A stretch of DNA of 64,000 nucleotides from Winogradskyella psychrotolerans (GCF_018860565.1 NZ_JAHKPS010000009.1:124001-188000); one strand, 5' to 3'; positions 44,005-53,718 are shown, counted from the stretch's first letter. Numbers and translations: made by a program. Notes: generated by a model from the sequence alone, not told the origin.

Positions 44005-46473
44005 ATGATAAAAAAACTACTCAGTATTTTCCTTATTGCTTTTAGTACTTTTATTTCTGCTCAAATCACAGGACATATTACAGATCAAAACAACGTGCCT
44101 CTTCCATTTGTAAACATTCTTATTGAAAATACCTATAAGGGCACTACAAGTAATGACGATGGCTATTACGAACTCAATATCTCAACACCAAAAAAGTATA
44201 CTATAGTTTATAGCTATTTGGGGTATAAAACCGTAAAAAAAGACGTTACTATAGACCAATTTCCGTATAAAATAGATGTTACTTTAGAAGAAGAGTCCGT
44301 TTCGCTTACCGAAGTTGTAATTAGCGCAGAAGACAACCCTGCAAATGAAATCATGCGACAAGCAATTGCAAAACGAGAGGGAAACTTAAAAAAAATAAAC
44401 TCATTTAAAGCAGATTTTTACTCTCGTGGTTTAATTAAAATTAAAGACGCTCCCGAAAAAATATTAGGCCAAGATGTTGGAGATTTAGGTGGCGCATTAG
44501 ACTCTACACGTAGTGGCATAATCTACTTATCTGAAACTATTTCTAAAATTCAGTTTTTAAATCCTGATAAATTGAAAGAAAAAATCACAGCATCAAAAGT
44601 TAGTGGAGATGATAATGGGTTTAGTTTTAATAGCGCTTTAGATGTCGATTTTAATTTCTATAATAACACCATTGAATTGGGTAACGAAATTATTTCACCT
44701 ATTGCAAATAATGCTTTTAGCTATTACCGTTATAAATTAGAAGGCGTGTTTTACGATGATAGAGGTCATCTTATCAATAAAATCAAGGTAATTCCAAAAC
44801 GTAAAAACGATCCCGTATTTTCTGGAGCTATTTATATTGTTGAAGACCAATGGTCTATTTACGCTACTGAATTGAGTGTTACAGGTGTGCAAGCACGAAT
44901 TCCTGTGGCAGATTTAATAACATTAAAACAAAGTTTTTCTTATTCTGAAAAAGAAGATATTTGGGCCATTATTTCACAAAGTATCGATTTTAGATTTGGT
45001 ATGTTTGGTATTAAAGGGGATGGACGCTTTACAGCTGTTTATAGTAATTACGAATTTAATACAGGACTAACTAGAAAAGATTTTAGCAGAGAAATTGTCG
45101 CTTTTGAAAAAGAAGCCAACAAAAAAGACTCTATCTTTTGGAATACCATTAGACCTGTACCACTAACACTCGAAGAACGTACAGATTACATTAAAAAAGA
45201 CAGCATACAAACGCTTCATGAGTCTAAACCGTATTTAGATTCTTTAGATCGTGCCAACAACAAATTTAAATTGGGTAATATTTTAGGCTATACATATCAA
45301 AATTCGCATAAAGATTACCGCTTAGGTTATAATGTTCCTATTTTAGGTAGTGTACAGTTTAATACTGTTCAAGGTTACACGGCTAATGCCAATGTGTTTT
45401 ACACTAAAAATTACGACGATTACAACCGCTTTTTTAGAGCTAGTGGAAATATTCAATACGGATTTTCAGACGAGCGTCTACGTGCCACAGGTGCATTAAC
45501 GTATAAGTTCAACAGCATTAGTAATGCGTTTTTAACATTATCTGGAGGAGTTACAGTAGAACAATTTAATCCTTCAAATCCTATTTCTCCATTAATTAAT
45601 TCGGTAAGCACATTGTTCTTTGAAGATAATTACATGAAATTGTACGACAAGAGTCATCTCTCTCTTAATTATTCCGAAGAACTATTTAATGGCTTTAGAT
45701 TGTATTCAGGCTTAAGCTACGAAAGACGAAAAGCACTTTTTAACACCACAGACCAAACGTTTTTTAACGACAAAAATGATGCGTATACCAGCAACAATCC
45801 GTTAGACGAAACTGCTTTTGGTGTTGCTCCTTTTGAAACGCACCATATTATAAAAGGAAGCATTACGGCACGCATTAATTTTGGTCAAGAATATTTAAGC
45901 TATCCTGATGCCAAATACAATGTCAGTAATGACGATTATCCTACCTTATACTTAGGCTACGAAAAAGGCTTTGGTGCAACAAATAGTGATTACAATTTTG
46001 ATCAAATTAAAGCAAGTCTTACGCAGTCCTTCTCTATAAAAGATAAAGGCAGACTAATGTATAACTTAAAAGCAGGAACGTTTTTTAATGCCGACGATAT
46101 TGCGTTTATAGATTACCAACACTTTAACGGTAACCAAACACACGTAAACTTAGACGGCAATTACACCAACGTTTTTAACAACTTAGACTATTATTCTGCA
46201 AGCACAAACGACGCTTATTTTGAAGGCCATATAGAACACGATTTTAATGGCTTTTTACTAGGAAAAGTACCTTTACTTAATAAGCTTAATTTTAATTTAA
46301 TTGTAGGAGCACATGTATTAGCAATACCTGATTTTAAACCTTATCAAGAGTATTCTGTTGGTATAGATAATATTGGTTGGGGAAAATGGAGGTTGTTACG
46401 CGTAGATTATTTACGTTCCTATCAAAGTGGATTCCAGAGTGATGCTATTGTATTTGGCTTAAAATTCTTTTAA
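44005..46473 (+). CDS. DUF5686 / CarboxypepD_reg-like outer-membrane protein
   Basis: An 822-residue exported protein (signal peptide MIKKLLSIFLIAFSTFISAQ). Residues 20-105 form a CarboxypepD_reg-like domain (ITGHITDQNNVPLPFVNI, GTTSNDDGYYELNI). This leads into ITLEEESVSLTEVVISA-like text (VTLEEESVSLTEVVISAED), a helical NEIMRQAIAKREGN, then the DUF5686 region (about 130-370) and a C-terminal beta-barrel-like region with many aromatic strands ending SGFQSDAIVFGLKFF. The final phenylalanine pair is typical of Omp85-like barrels. Abundant in Bacteroidetes; function unknown, thought to work in the outer membrane. A broken small gene begins 10 bp after its stop. Confidence 0.9.
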   Translation: MIKKLLSIFLIAFSTFISAQITGHITDQNNVPLPFVNILIENTYKGTTSNDDGYYELNISTPKKYTIVYSYLGYKTVKKDVTIDQFPYKIDVTLEEESVSLTEVVISAEDNPANEIMRQAIAKREGNLKKINSFKADFYSRGLIKIKDAPEKILGQDVGDLGGALDSTRSGIIYLSETISKIQFLNPDKLKEKITASKVSGDDNGFSFNSALDVDFNFYNNTIELGNEIISPIANNAFSYYRYKLEGVFYDDRGHLINKIKVIPKRKNDPVFSGAIYIVEDQWSIYATELSVTGVQARIPVADLITLKQSFSYSEKEDIWAIISQSIDFRFGMFGIKGDGRFTAVYSNYEFNTGLTRKDFSREIVAFEKEANKKDSIFWNTIRPVPLTLEERTDYIKKDSIQTLHESKPYLDSLDRANNKFKLGNILGYTYQNSHKDYRLGYNVPILGSVQFNTVQGYTANANVFYTKNYDDYNRFFRASGNIQYGFSDERLRATGALTYKFNSISNAFLTLSGGVTVEQFNPSNPISPLINSVSTLFFEDNYMKLYDKSHLSLNYSEELFNGFRLYSGLSYERRKALFNTTDQTFFNDKNDAYTSNNPLDETAFGVAPFETHHIIKGSITARINFGQEYLSYPDAKYNVSNDDYPTLYLGYEKGFGATNSDYNFDQIKASLTQSFSIKDKGRLMYNLKAGTFFNADDIAFIDYQHFNGNQTHVNLDGNYTNVFNNLDYYSASTNDAYFEGHIEHDFNGFLLGKVPLLNKLNFNLIVGAHVLAIPDFKPYQEYSVGIDNIGWGKWRLLRVDYLRSYQSGFQSDAIVFGLKFF

Positions 46474-46483
46474 TGATAGTAAG

Positions 46484-47044
46484 ATGAGAAAAAAGGTTCT
46501 AGCTGGTATAGCTTTTATTGCTTGTTTTACACTTTTTAGTCAGAATATTGATGATTTAGAATTTACGCATACAAAAGATTCTCTAACATCAGCCTTACTT
46601 TCTGAATTTGATTATCTCAATTCTAAAATGTTTAAAATAAAATAGAAACTCGATTCAATAAAAATAGACAAGCAGATTGAGCTCATATCACAGCTTGAAG
46701 GCAAATGGGAATTTGTAAAAGTAGTTTGTCAAGATTGTATCATATCTAAAGCAGAAGAACAAACAAAAAAATATATTGAAATCACTAGAAAACACATCAT
46801 TTTCTATAAAGATACTATTTCTGAAAAACATATCGTTTCAAAAGAAACCTTAAAATTTAGCGACTTCATAGATTCCTTTTCGGGACTTACAACTTTAGTT
46901 TATAAAGACAAACGCGCTTGGAATTATACCATTGATACCACAAAAACGTATGTCTCTGCAAGTTATATTGGAAATGAAAAAGAAGGCCGTATAGTAACAT
47001 CTGTTAGTGGTAATTATTCTTATTTTTATAAACGAATAGAATAA
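46484..47044 (+). pseudogene. Small secreted-protein gene interrupted by an in-frame TAG
   Basis: From the ATG at 46484 (MRKKVLAGIAFIACFTLFSQ, a signal peptide) the frame runs 53 codons to a TAG at 46643-46645. It then stays open in the same frame for 132 further codons to TAA at 47042-47044: KLDSIKIDKQIELISQLEGK, then a lipocalin-like beta-rich body with TWNYTIDTT-like text (AWNYTIDTTKTYVSA). No frameshift is needed, so a single base change (for example CAG, AAG or GAG to TAG) explains the break. The full product would be 186 residues. It could alternatively be a suppressed stop or a sequencing error. It begins 10 bp after the DUF5686 gene and ends 30 bp before the NTF2-like gene, as in an operon. 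Confidence 0.75.
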
Positions 47045-47074
47045 ATAATTTACAGAAAATCAAAATCAACAGTG

Positions 47075-47593
47075 ATGAAAAAACAAGTTATAGCTATTAT
47101 AGTTCTGTTAACTTTAAATCTTTCAGCCCAAGAAAAGAAAGACTACTCAAGTAAAGTCACTACTATAGACAGTACAATTGCCACTTTATATTCCGTAATT
47201 TCTGGTGACAAAGGTGAAGCACGTAATTGGAAGCTATTTAAACACTTATTTAGAAAAGACGCTAAGCTCATTCCTATAGGCAAAAAGGACAAAAAAACGA
47301 CTGTACGTTACATGTCGCCCGAAGATTATATTAAAACCTCTGGAAAATGGCTTGTAAATAACGGTTTTTATGAACTAGAAATAAAACGTGAAACTCAAGT
47401 TTTTGGAGACTTTGCTCATATTTTTAGCACATACGAATCTTACAAGAGCAAAGAAGACGAAAAACCATTAATGCGCGGCATTAACAGTATTCAATTATTT
47501 AATGATGGTAAACGTTGGTGGATTATAAACTTATACTGGAAACAAGAATCTGAAGAAAACCCTATACCTGAAGCTTATTTACCCCAAAATTAA
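47075..47593 (+). CDS. Exported NTF2/SnoaL-like protein
   Basis: A 172-residue protein with a signal peptide (MKKQVIAIIVLLTLNLSAQ). The mature part fits the NTF2-like/SnoaL fold: a helical start (DSTIATLYSVISGDKGEARNW, LFKHLFRKDAKLIPIG), then curved sheet strands (GFYELEIKRETQVFGDFAHIFSTYESYKS) and a closing strand (INSIQLFNDGKRWWIINLYWKQE). Such folds bind small ligands or act as lactonase-type enzymes; no catalytic residues can be assigned. The ATG at 47075 is preferred to GTG at 47072. It follows the amber-broken gene by 30 bp. Confidence 0.8.
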   Translation: MKKQVIAIIVLLTLNLSAQEKKDYSSKVTTIDSTIATLYSVISGDKGEARNWKLFKHLFRKDAKLIPIGKKDKKTTVRYMSPEDYIKTSGKWLVNNGFYELEIKRETQVFGDFAHIFSTYESYKSKEDEKPLMRGINSIQLFNDGKRWWIINLYWKQESEENPIPEAYLPQN

Positions 47594-47700
47594 TTGAGAC
47601 ATCATTATTTTAAAGCTGCGCAATTAATCTTCTATAACAGCATAACAAAAATTAACAGATCTTTTAAAAATTTTAAATTTCTATACATCATATTTGTAAG

Positions 47701-48084
47701 GTGAAATTTCAAAGTCAAATAAAACAACTTACCGCTCTCCTATCCGTAACAGGCTTAGTTGTGCTATTAGTTTTTTCACCTTGCAAAGTTCGCAATTCTA
47801 TTCAAGAGGTTTTTGATGTTACCAAAACAGAGGTTTCAAACAAAAGCAGGTCTGCTTTAAAAAACGGGACTTGTAATGTGTATTCAGACGTCAATTCTGT
47901 AATTTCAAAAGCAAATTACAGCTTACAACTTTCACAAGATTTAGGGATTAACACCTCTCAATTTAACACAACAACTATTGCGCTTTCAGACAGACCAATA
48001 GCAAAGTATTATAATGCTAGAGCCGAAATTCCGCCTTTAGCCCCTTACTATATTCTCTTTCAAAATAACAAAGCTTATCTATAA
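47701..48084 (+). CDS. Small membrane-anchored protein of unknown function, GTG start
   Basis: A 127-residue protein beginning with GTG at 47701. An N-terminal hydrophobic helix (about 10-27, LTALLSVTGLVVLLVFSPC) anchors it in the inner membrane, or the C28 could be a lipobox cysteine (LVFSPC). The rest is polar, with two further cysteines (NGTCNVYSD). A CATATTTG box lies at 47688-47695, six bases before the GTG, so translation may be near-leaderless. It precedes the DoxD-DoxA gene by 75 bp. Function unknown. Confidence 0.65.
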   Translation: MKFQSQIKQLTALLSVTGLVVLLVFSPCKVRNSIQEVFDVTKTEVSNKSRSALKNGTCNVYSDVNSVISKANYSLQLSQDLGINTSQFNTTTIALSDRPIAKYYNARAEIPPLAPYYILFQNNKAYL

Positions 48085-48159
48085 TTAATTTTCTTCAGAC
48101 TTAAATCTAGCAATCTCAGCTAGTAGAAAATTATTAATACAATTATAGATACAAAAAAA

Positions 48160-49173
48160 ATGAATTCACATATTAAAAACGATTCGGGTTTCTTAGCCCT
48201 TGCAGTCAGAATGGTCATTGGTTGGACTTATTTTTCTGCTTTTTTTAGACGCACTATTTTAGCTGATAAATTAGATCCTGAACTTGCAGGATATATTGGT
48301 GTAAAATTTAATCACTTTCTCCCCAACGCTTTAGGTATAAAACCTATTATTCAATATTTGGTTGAAAATCCAGATATACTTTGGTATAACATGGTCGCTT
48401 TCACTATTATTGAAGGTATTGTTGGCTTATTTATTATTTTCGGACTATTTACTCGACTTATGAGTATTGGGGTTTTTAGTCTAGCCATGGGAATCCTTTT
48501 AGGTTCTGGTTGGATTGGTACCACCTGCCTAGACGAATGGCAAATTGGAGTACTTGGTATTGCTACAGGATTTCTTTTGTTCTTAACAGGAAGTGGTCGA
48601 TTATCCTTAGATAATTATTTAATGAAGAAGAACTTCGCTTTTACCCAAAAGAAATGGTTTGCTTGGCTAGGATCTGGTTTAATTCCTATTAAATACCGTG
48701 TCTTTTCTAAAGTGGTAATCATAGGCTCATTTTTAATTTTAGGATTAACCTTATATACCAATCAAGTATTTCACGGGGGACTTTGGGGAACTTTACACAA
48801 CAAATCTGTAAAGCCAAAACTTGAAATTACAGAAGGACAATTAAAAAATGATGAACTTTCCTTTGATATTTTTAGAGTTGAAGGAGTTGATGTTTATGGA
48901 GCATGGATTATTAGTATAGAGCTTATAGACCCACAAAACAATGTAGTGATAGATTATACACAAAATGAGTTAGCAGCACTTCCTAAACATACAATAGACA
49001 ATTATTATATAGCGAAAATTAAACCCGGAAAACACAGCTTAATTGTGCCATTGGGTGCTAAAGCAAAACTAAAATTTAACGCTTCACAAATTAAAAATTT
49101 ACCAAAAGGAAACTACACATTAAAAATAACAGACATTAGTGGAGCCAGCTGGAAACATCAAATAATCAAATAG
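48160..49173 (+). CDS. DoxD-DoxA thiosulfate:quinone oxidoreductase-like fusion
   Basis: A 337-residue inner-membrane protein joining DoxD and DoxA. Residues about 10-155 are a four-helix DoxD/DoxX membrane domain (LAVRMVIGWTYFSAFFRRT, YNMVAFTIIEGIVGLFIIFGLFTRLM, GSGWIGTTCLDEWQIGVLGIATGFLLFLTGSGRLSLD). After a further helix (about 185-200), residues 220-337 form the DoxA periplasmic domain (GGLWGTLHNKSVKPKLEI, IKPGKHSLIVPLGAKAKL). In archaea DoxD and DoxA form thiosulfate:quinone oxidoreductase. In heterotrophic Bacteroidetes the role is unproven and no other sulfur oxidation gene lies nearby. A terminator follows. Confidence 0.85.
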   Translation: MNSHIKNDSGFLALAVRMVIGWTYFSAFFRRTILADKLDPELAGYIGVKFNHFLPNALGIKPIIQYLVENPDILWYNMVAFTIIEGIVGLFIIFGLFTRLMSIGVFSLAMGILLGSGWIGTTCLDEWQIGVLGIATGFLLFLTGSGRLSLDNYLMKKNFAFTQKKWFAWLGSGLIPIKYRVFSKVVIIGSFLILGLTLYTNQVFHGGLWGTLHNKSVKPKLEITEGQLKNDELSFDIFRVEGVDVYGAWIISIELIDPQNNVVIDYTQNELAALPKHTIDNYYIAKIKPGKHSLIVPLGAKAKLKFNASQIKNLPKGNYTLKITDISGASWKHQIIK

Positions 49174-49187
49174 AAGTATCACAATTC

Positions 49188-49222
49188 AACTCCTAAAGCT
49201 GGTCTTTAGGAGTTTGTTTTTC
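49188..49222 (+). terminator. Terminator after the DoxD-DoxA gene
   Basis: AACTCCTAAAG (49188-49198) pairs perfectly with CTTTAGGAGTT (49204-49214) around CTGGT, followed by a T-rich run. Confidence 0.9.
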
Positions 49223-49332
49223 TAGATAACTTCTAAAAATAAGTCTATCCCTCACAAAAATAGATGTAACTTATTTGGGTTCTGATTTATTCCACCTATT
49301 TTTATCAAAACATATTACAAATTTTTTCTTTT

Positions 49333-51171
49333 ATGACGACTTCACCAAAATTCATTGCAACACTAATCATAGCCTTATCAATTTCAATCGCTAGTTGCGC
49401 TCAAGTCGCCAATAAAAAAGCCACACCAATTTTTAAAGATGGAGAAGCCCAAATTGTAGAAGCTTTTAACAATCCAGAAAAATGGCTTCGTCACGATTTA
49501 TGGGTCGAAACAACGTTTGATACTGATGGTAATGGAAAGCCAGACCGTATGCATGTGTCTGTAACTCGTCCTGAACAAACGGAAACTGAAGGTTTAAAAC
49601 TACCAATAGTTTACGTTACAAGTCCTTACTTTGCTGGTGTTGCAGCAGATTTACCCGGAGTAATGTGGGACGTTAATATAGAATTAGGAGAAACGGCAAA
49701 AGAACGTGTTCATCCCGAAGTTACACGTCGTGGAAAACGCCCAATTATTTCAAATTCACATATCAGAAAATGGGTACCAAGAGGCTATATCGTTGTACAT
49801 TCCTCTTCTCCTGGGACAGGATTGTCTGATGGTGCACCAACTATTGGCGGAGAAAACGAATCTTTAGCGCCAAAAGCCGTAATTGATTGGTTATGTGGCA
49901 GAGCAAAAGGGTACACAGAACGCGAAGGCAATGAAGAAGTAAAAGCGTATTGGTCTACAGGTAAAGTAGGCATGACAGGCACTTCTTATAACGGAACACT
50001 TCCTCTAGCAGCAGCAACCACTGGAGTTAAAGGCTTAGAAGCTATCATTCCTATTGCTCCAAACACGTCATACTATCATTATTACCGCTCTAATGGTTTG
50101 GTACGCTCGCCAGGTGGCTATTTAGGTGAAGATATTGATGTATTATACGATTTTGTACATAGTGGTAAAGAAGAAAATAGACCTTATAATAATGAAACTG
50201 TTAGAGATACCGAAATGAAAAATGGTATGGACAGAGCAACAGGTGATTATAATGATTTTTGGGCTGGTAGAGATTATCTCAACCAAATGGATAACATGAA
50301 AGCTGCCTTATTAATGTCTCATGGTTTTAACGATTGGAATGTAATGCCAGAACACAGCTACCGAATTTATAAAGCCGCAAAAGAAAAAGGCTTACCAGCT
50401 ATGATTTACTATCATCAAAATGGACATGGAGGACCACCTCCAACTTCTATGATGAACAAATGGTTTACCAAATACCTTCATGGTATAGATAATGGTATTG
50501 AAAAAGTAGAAAACAAAGCTTATATCGTAAGAGAATACAATAATCAACAACAACCTACAGCATATAAAGATTATCCTAATCCTGAAGCTTCTGATGTCAC
50601 ATTTAATCTAACGGCAGGAGGAGTAATGTCTGGTGGTTTAACGCTTAATTCTGGTTCTAAAAAAGATGAAACTCTATCTGACGATGCAGCGATTTCTGGT
50701 AGTGAACTTGCTAAAGTAGCCTACTCAAAAAATAGACTATTATATGTAACTCCTAAGTTAAAAAACGACCTTCATATTTCAGGTGTAACAAAAGTGAGTA
50801 TAACGTTATCTAGCGATAAACCTGCCGCAAATCTTTCGGTTTGGTTAGTATCCTTACCTTGGGAAGAAGATGCTAAAAAAATCACTAAAAATATTATAAC
50901 ACGTGGATGGGCAGATCCAAAAAATTATAAGTCAATAACAGATGAAGAAGATTTAGAACCCGGAAAATTTTACACTGTAAATTTCGATTTACAACCAGAT
51001 GATCAAATCATTAAAGCTGGGCAACAAATTGGTTTTATGATCTTTTCTAGTGATAAAGAATTTACCTTACACCCAAAAGCAGGAACTGAGCTAACTATTA
51101 AATTAGACAAAACGACATTGACTTTACCCGTTGTTGGCGGAAAAGAAGCTTTTACGAAGGCAACTAATTAG
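49333..51171 (+). CDS. Xaa-Pro dipeptidyl-peptidase (S15 family), lipoprotein
   Basis: A 612-residue lipoprotein (signal ending SISIASC, lipidated C22). The alpha/beta-hydrolase core has the nucleophile S218 in GMTGTSYNG, and the remaining triad is expected in the phrases GHGGPPPTSMM (histidine) and MSHGFNDWNVMPEH (aspartate). The C-terminal jelly-roll domain of S15 peptidases follows (LHISGVTKVSITLSSDKPAANLSVWLVSLPW). The enzyme releases X-Pro dipeptides from peptide N-termini, here at the cell envelope. Cocaine-esterase-type relatives share the fold. Its preference is inferred from domain order. Confidence 0.92.
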   Translation: MTTSPKFIATLIIALSISIASCAQVANKKATPIFKDGEAQIVEAFNNPEKWLRHDLWVETTFDTDGNGKPDRMHVSVTRPEQTETEGLKLPIVYVTSPYFAGVAADLPGVMWDVNIELGETAKERVHPEVTRRGKRPIISNSHIRKWVPRGYIVVHSSSPGTGLSDGAPTIGGENESLAPKAVIDWLCGRAKGYTEREGNEEVKAYWSTGKVGMTGTSYNGTLPLAAATTGVKGLEAIIPIAPNTSYYHYYRSNGLVRSPGGYLGEDIDVLYDFVHSGKEENRPYNNETVRDTEMKNGMDRATGDYNDFWAGRDYLNQMDNMKAALLMSHGFNDWNVMPEHSYRIYKAAKEKGLPAMIYYHQNGHGGPPPTSMMNKWFTKYLHGIDNGIEKVENKAYIVREYNNQQQPTAYKDYPNPEASDVTFNLTAGGVMSGGLTLNSGSKKDETLSDDAAISGSELAKVAYSKNRLLYVTPKLKNDLHISGVTKVSITLSSDKPAANLSVWLVSLPWEEDAKKITKNIITRGWADPKNYKSITDEEDLEPGKFYTVNFDLQPDDQIIKAGQQIGFMIFSSDKEFTLHPKAGTELTIKLDKTTLTLPVVGGKEAFTKATN

Positions 51172-51226
51172 TATGGTTTAGTTTTTTATAAGAATATTGA
51201 TATTTATTAATTGTAGTGTATTTAAA

Positions 51227-51763
51227 ATGAAGAATACCTTGACAATTTTACTACTTTCAATTTTAGCATTTAGTTGCTCAAAAAATGATTTTGAAGACAC
51301 CAATCTGTATATGGAATTTGACAAAGAAACGTATCAATCTAATGATAACTTTGAATTAACAATCCGAATTGCACCAATCAAAGCAGAAAAAACCATCAGA
51401 CTCTATAAAAATCTAAATAATATTGAAATTTCATTTTTGTCAAAAGCTGAACAACTTGGATTTAATCAGGAATTAAAAAAACGTTTTGTTGAAGGACCGA
51501 GTTTGACTGGAGATGATAGTGAATATATAGATAAATATACCATATCAAAGGAAAATCCATTTGAAAAAAAATTATTAGGTACCATTTCTGAAACGGAAAA
51601 AGAAATAGTGATTGAAATTTCTGAATTGAAAATAAAGAATAAAATAGACAAAATTTATTTGCTCGATAATCCAATCATTTTAATTAAAGGAAACTGTAGA
51701 ACAGTTTATGGGATTGAAGGTAAATCCTTTGAATCGACAGAAATAAAAATAAAAGTGGAATAA
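51227..51763 (+). CDS. Putative lipoprotein of unknown function
   Basis: A 178-residue lipoprotein (signal MKNTLTILLLSILAFSC, lipidated C17). The mature part reads as one Ig-like beta-sandwich (DTNLYMEFDKETYQSNDNFELTIRIAP, VIEISELKIKNKIDKIYLLDNPIIL). The start at 51227 is chosen over an in-frame ATG at 51197 because it yields the signal peptide. It follows the S15 peptidase by 55 bp on the same strand and converges on pcm. Function unknown. Confidence 0.7.
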   Translation: MKNTLTILLLSILAFSCSKNDFEDTNLYMEFDKETYQSNDNFELTIRIAPIKAEKTIRLYKNLNNIEISFLSKAEQLGFNQELKKRFVEGPSLTGDDSEYIDKYTISKENPFEKKLLGTISETEKEIVIEISELKIKNKIDKIYLLDNPIILIKGNCRTVYGIEGKSFESTEIKIKVE

Positions 51764-51880
51764 AAAACTTACTACAAAACCAAAATGTCTAAAACGTTAG
51801 TTTTTTCAACTTTTAAAACCTACTTGCAAATCAAATCTTAATTCTAACAGCGAAGCGCTCTAAACTCTTAAAATAAATAA

Positions 51881-52555
51881 CTAATTCTTATCTTCCAACA
51901 TAGGAACAAACCTAAAATCACCAAATTCATGTTTTTCAAATTCCTTTGGTCCTTTTCTAATAAACATAGTCATTACTTGTACATCATCACCAACAGGAAT
52001 GACCAAGCGACCTCCTATGGCTAATTGACTTAATAATGGATTTGGAACAAACGGCGCACCTGCAGTAACAATAATACCTTGAAACGGAGCTTCATCTGGC
52101 ATTCCTTTATAACCATCGCCAAATATGAGACTTTTTGCTCTGTAACCAATTTTTGGTAAAAACTTAGACGTCTTTTTAAACAATTCTTGCTGACGTTCAA
52201 TACTAAAAACCTTTGCGCCTAGCTCTAAAAGCACAGCAGTTTGGTAACCACTACCTGTTCCAATTTCTAATACTTTATCGCCTGCCTTTACTTGTAATAA
52301 TTCAGATTGAAAAGCCACCGTATAAGGTTGAGAAATGGTTTGATCTGCAGCAATAGGAAATGCTTTATCTTGATAAGCGTGATCTATAAAACTAGAATCC
52401 ATAAAAAAATGCCTAGGAATTTTACCTATAGCTTTTAAAACAGCTTTATCTTTTATGCCTTTATTTATTAAAGTTTCAACGAGTTGTTGGCGCATCCCTT
52501 GATGCTTAAATGTATCTTTCAAAGCGTAGTTTAGTTTAAGGTAAAAATACTTCAA
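51881..52555 (-). CDS. pcm: Protein-L-isoaspartate O-methyltransferase
   Basis: A 224-residue SAM-dependent methyltransferase repairing isoaspartyl residues. Hallmarks: PRHFFMDSSFIDHAYQDKAFPI, ADQTISQPYTVAFQSELL, motif I VLEIGTGSGYQTAVLLELG, and GIIVTAGAPFVPNPLLSQL-GGRLVIPVG. Length is normal for the family. The first eleven residues (MKYFYLKLNYA) are not typical, and a TTG at 52522 (reading LKDTFKHQGMRQ) is a plausible alternative start. It is divergent from the Gfo/Idh/MocA-type gene. Confidence 0.95.
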   Translation of the reverse strand: MKYFYLKLNYALKDTFKHQGMRQQLVETLINKGIKDKAVLKAIGKIPRHFFMDSSFIDHAYQDKAFPIAADQTISQPYTVAFQSELLQVKAGDKVLEIGTGSGYQTAVLLELGAKVFSIERQQELFKKTSKFLPKIGYRAKSLIFGDGYKGMPDEAPFQGIIVTAGAPFVPNPLLSQLAIGGRLVIPVGDDVQVMTMFIRKGPKEFEKHEFGDFRFVPMLEDKN

Positions 52556-52683
52556 AACTATTCAAACTTCAAAATGAAAGTTCCTGTTTTTTTCTCCTGA
52601 TTCAATTCATCTTTGAAATCTAGACACTTATTAATTTCGTAGTATTTTATATTTTCTTTTTTCAATTTCTGAACGAAAACGAC

Positions 52684-52691
52684 TATTTTTG
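52684..52691 (+). promoter_or_regulatory. -7 promoter box for the 52708 oxidoreductase gene
   Basis: TATTTTTG fits TAnnTTTG and lies 16 bp before the ATG, giving a leader of about 12 nt. Confidence 0.5.
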
Positions 52692-52707
52692 TTAAAAACA
52701 GAAAAAC

Positions 52708-53667
52708 ATGCTCAAAGTTGGTGTTCTTGGTGCTGGTCACCTTGGTAAAATTCATTTAAGACTACTTAACCAATCTCATAAATATGACCTTGTTGGCTTT
52801 TATGATGCAGATGCAGAAAATGCAGAACGTGTAGTTAAAGAGTTTGGCTATACCTACTTCGATTCTATTGACGAATTAATAGATGCCGTAGATGTTGTAG
52901 ATATTGTAACTCCTACGCTTTCGCATTATGATTGTGCAAAACAAGCCATAAAAAAAGGAAAGCATATTTTTATAGAAAAACCAATCACCAACACTGTTGA
53001 AGAAGCCGAAACCATTAGAACTTTGGTTGCTGAACACGGAGTAAAAGGTCAGGTTGGCCATGTAGAACGTTTTAATCCTGCATTTATAGGAGTTAAAAAT
53101 CAGATTGTAAATCCGATGTTTATAGAATGTCATAGACTTGCGGAATTTAATCCTCGTGGTACAGATGTACCTGTAGTTTTAGATTTAATGATTCATGATA
53201 TTGACATTATTTTAAGTGTTGTTCAATCTCCTGTTAAACATATTTCTGCAAGTGGAGTTTCAGTAGTTAGTGAAACTCCAGATATTGCCAATGCACGTAT
53301 AGAATTTAAAAACGGTTGTGTTGCTAATTTAACCGCAAGTCGAATTTCTTTAAAGAATATGCGTAAAACCCGTTTCTTTCAAAAAGACGCTTACATTTCT
53401 GTAGACTTTCTTGAAAAGAAGTGTGAAGTGGTTAAAATGAAAGATGCACCAGAAAATCCAGGTGATTTTGATATGATACTACAAAATGCAGAAGGCATTA
53501 AAAAACAAATCTATTTTGATAATCCAGATATAGCAAACAATAATGCTATTCTAGACGAACTAGAAACATTTGCAGATGCCATAAATAACAATACAAAGCC
53601 AATTGTAACTTTACATGATGGTACTGAAGCTTTAAGAGTTGCCAATATGATTATTAATCAGTTCTAG
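52708..53667 (+). CDS. Gfo/Idh/MocA-family oxidoreductase
   Basis: A 319-residue NAD(P)-dependent oxidoreductase. The Rossmann motif is VGVLGAGHLGKIHLRLL, the catalytic lysine is in the family motif IFIEKPITNTVEEAE (E-K-P), and the C-terminal alpha/beta domain is RFNPAFIGVKN to the end. The substrate, usually a sugar, inositol or biliverdin-like compound, is not predictable. It has its own -7 box, and the next gene (3-hydroxybutyryl-CoA dehydrogenase) follows after 88 bp that contain a hairpin repeat. Confidence 0.9.
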   Translation: MLKVGVLGAGHLGKIHLRLLNQSHKYDLVGFYDADAENAERVVKEFGYTYFDSIDELIDAVDVVDIVTPTLSHYDCAKQAIKKGKHIFIEKPITNTVEEAETIRTLVAEHGVKGQVGHVERFNPAFIGVKNQIVNPMFIECHRLAEFNPRGTDVPVVLDLMIHDIDIILSVVQSPVKHISASGVSVVSETPDIANARIEFKNGCVANLTASRISLKNMRKTRFFQKDAYISVDFLEKKCEVVKMKDAPENPGDFDMILQNAEGIKKQIYFDNPDIANNNAILDELETFADAINNNTKPIVTLHDGTEALRVANMIINQF

Positions 53668-53718
53668 CACTCTTTAAAGCAAAAATCTTATCAAATCAGA
53701 TAAATATTAGATTAACAG

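Noticed and set aside
52558-52755. A 65-codon minus-strand frame between pcm and the Gfo/Idh/MocA gene
   Set aside because: It overlaps the well-supported start of the gene at 52708 and its -7 box, and the sequence has no family-like pattern.
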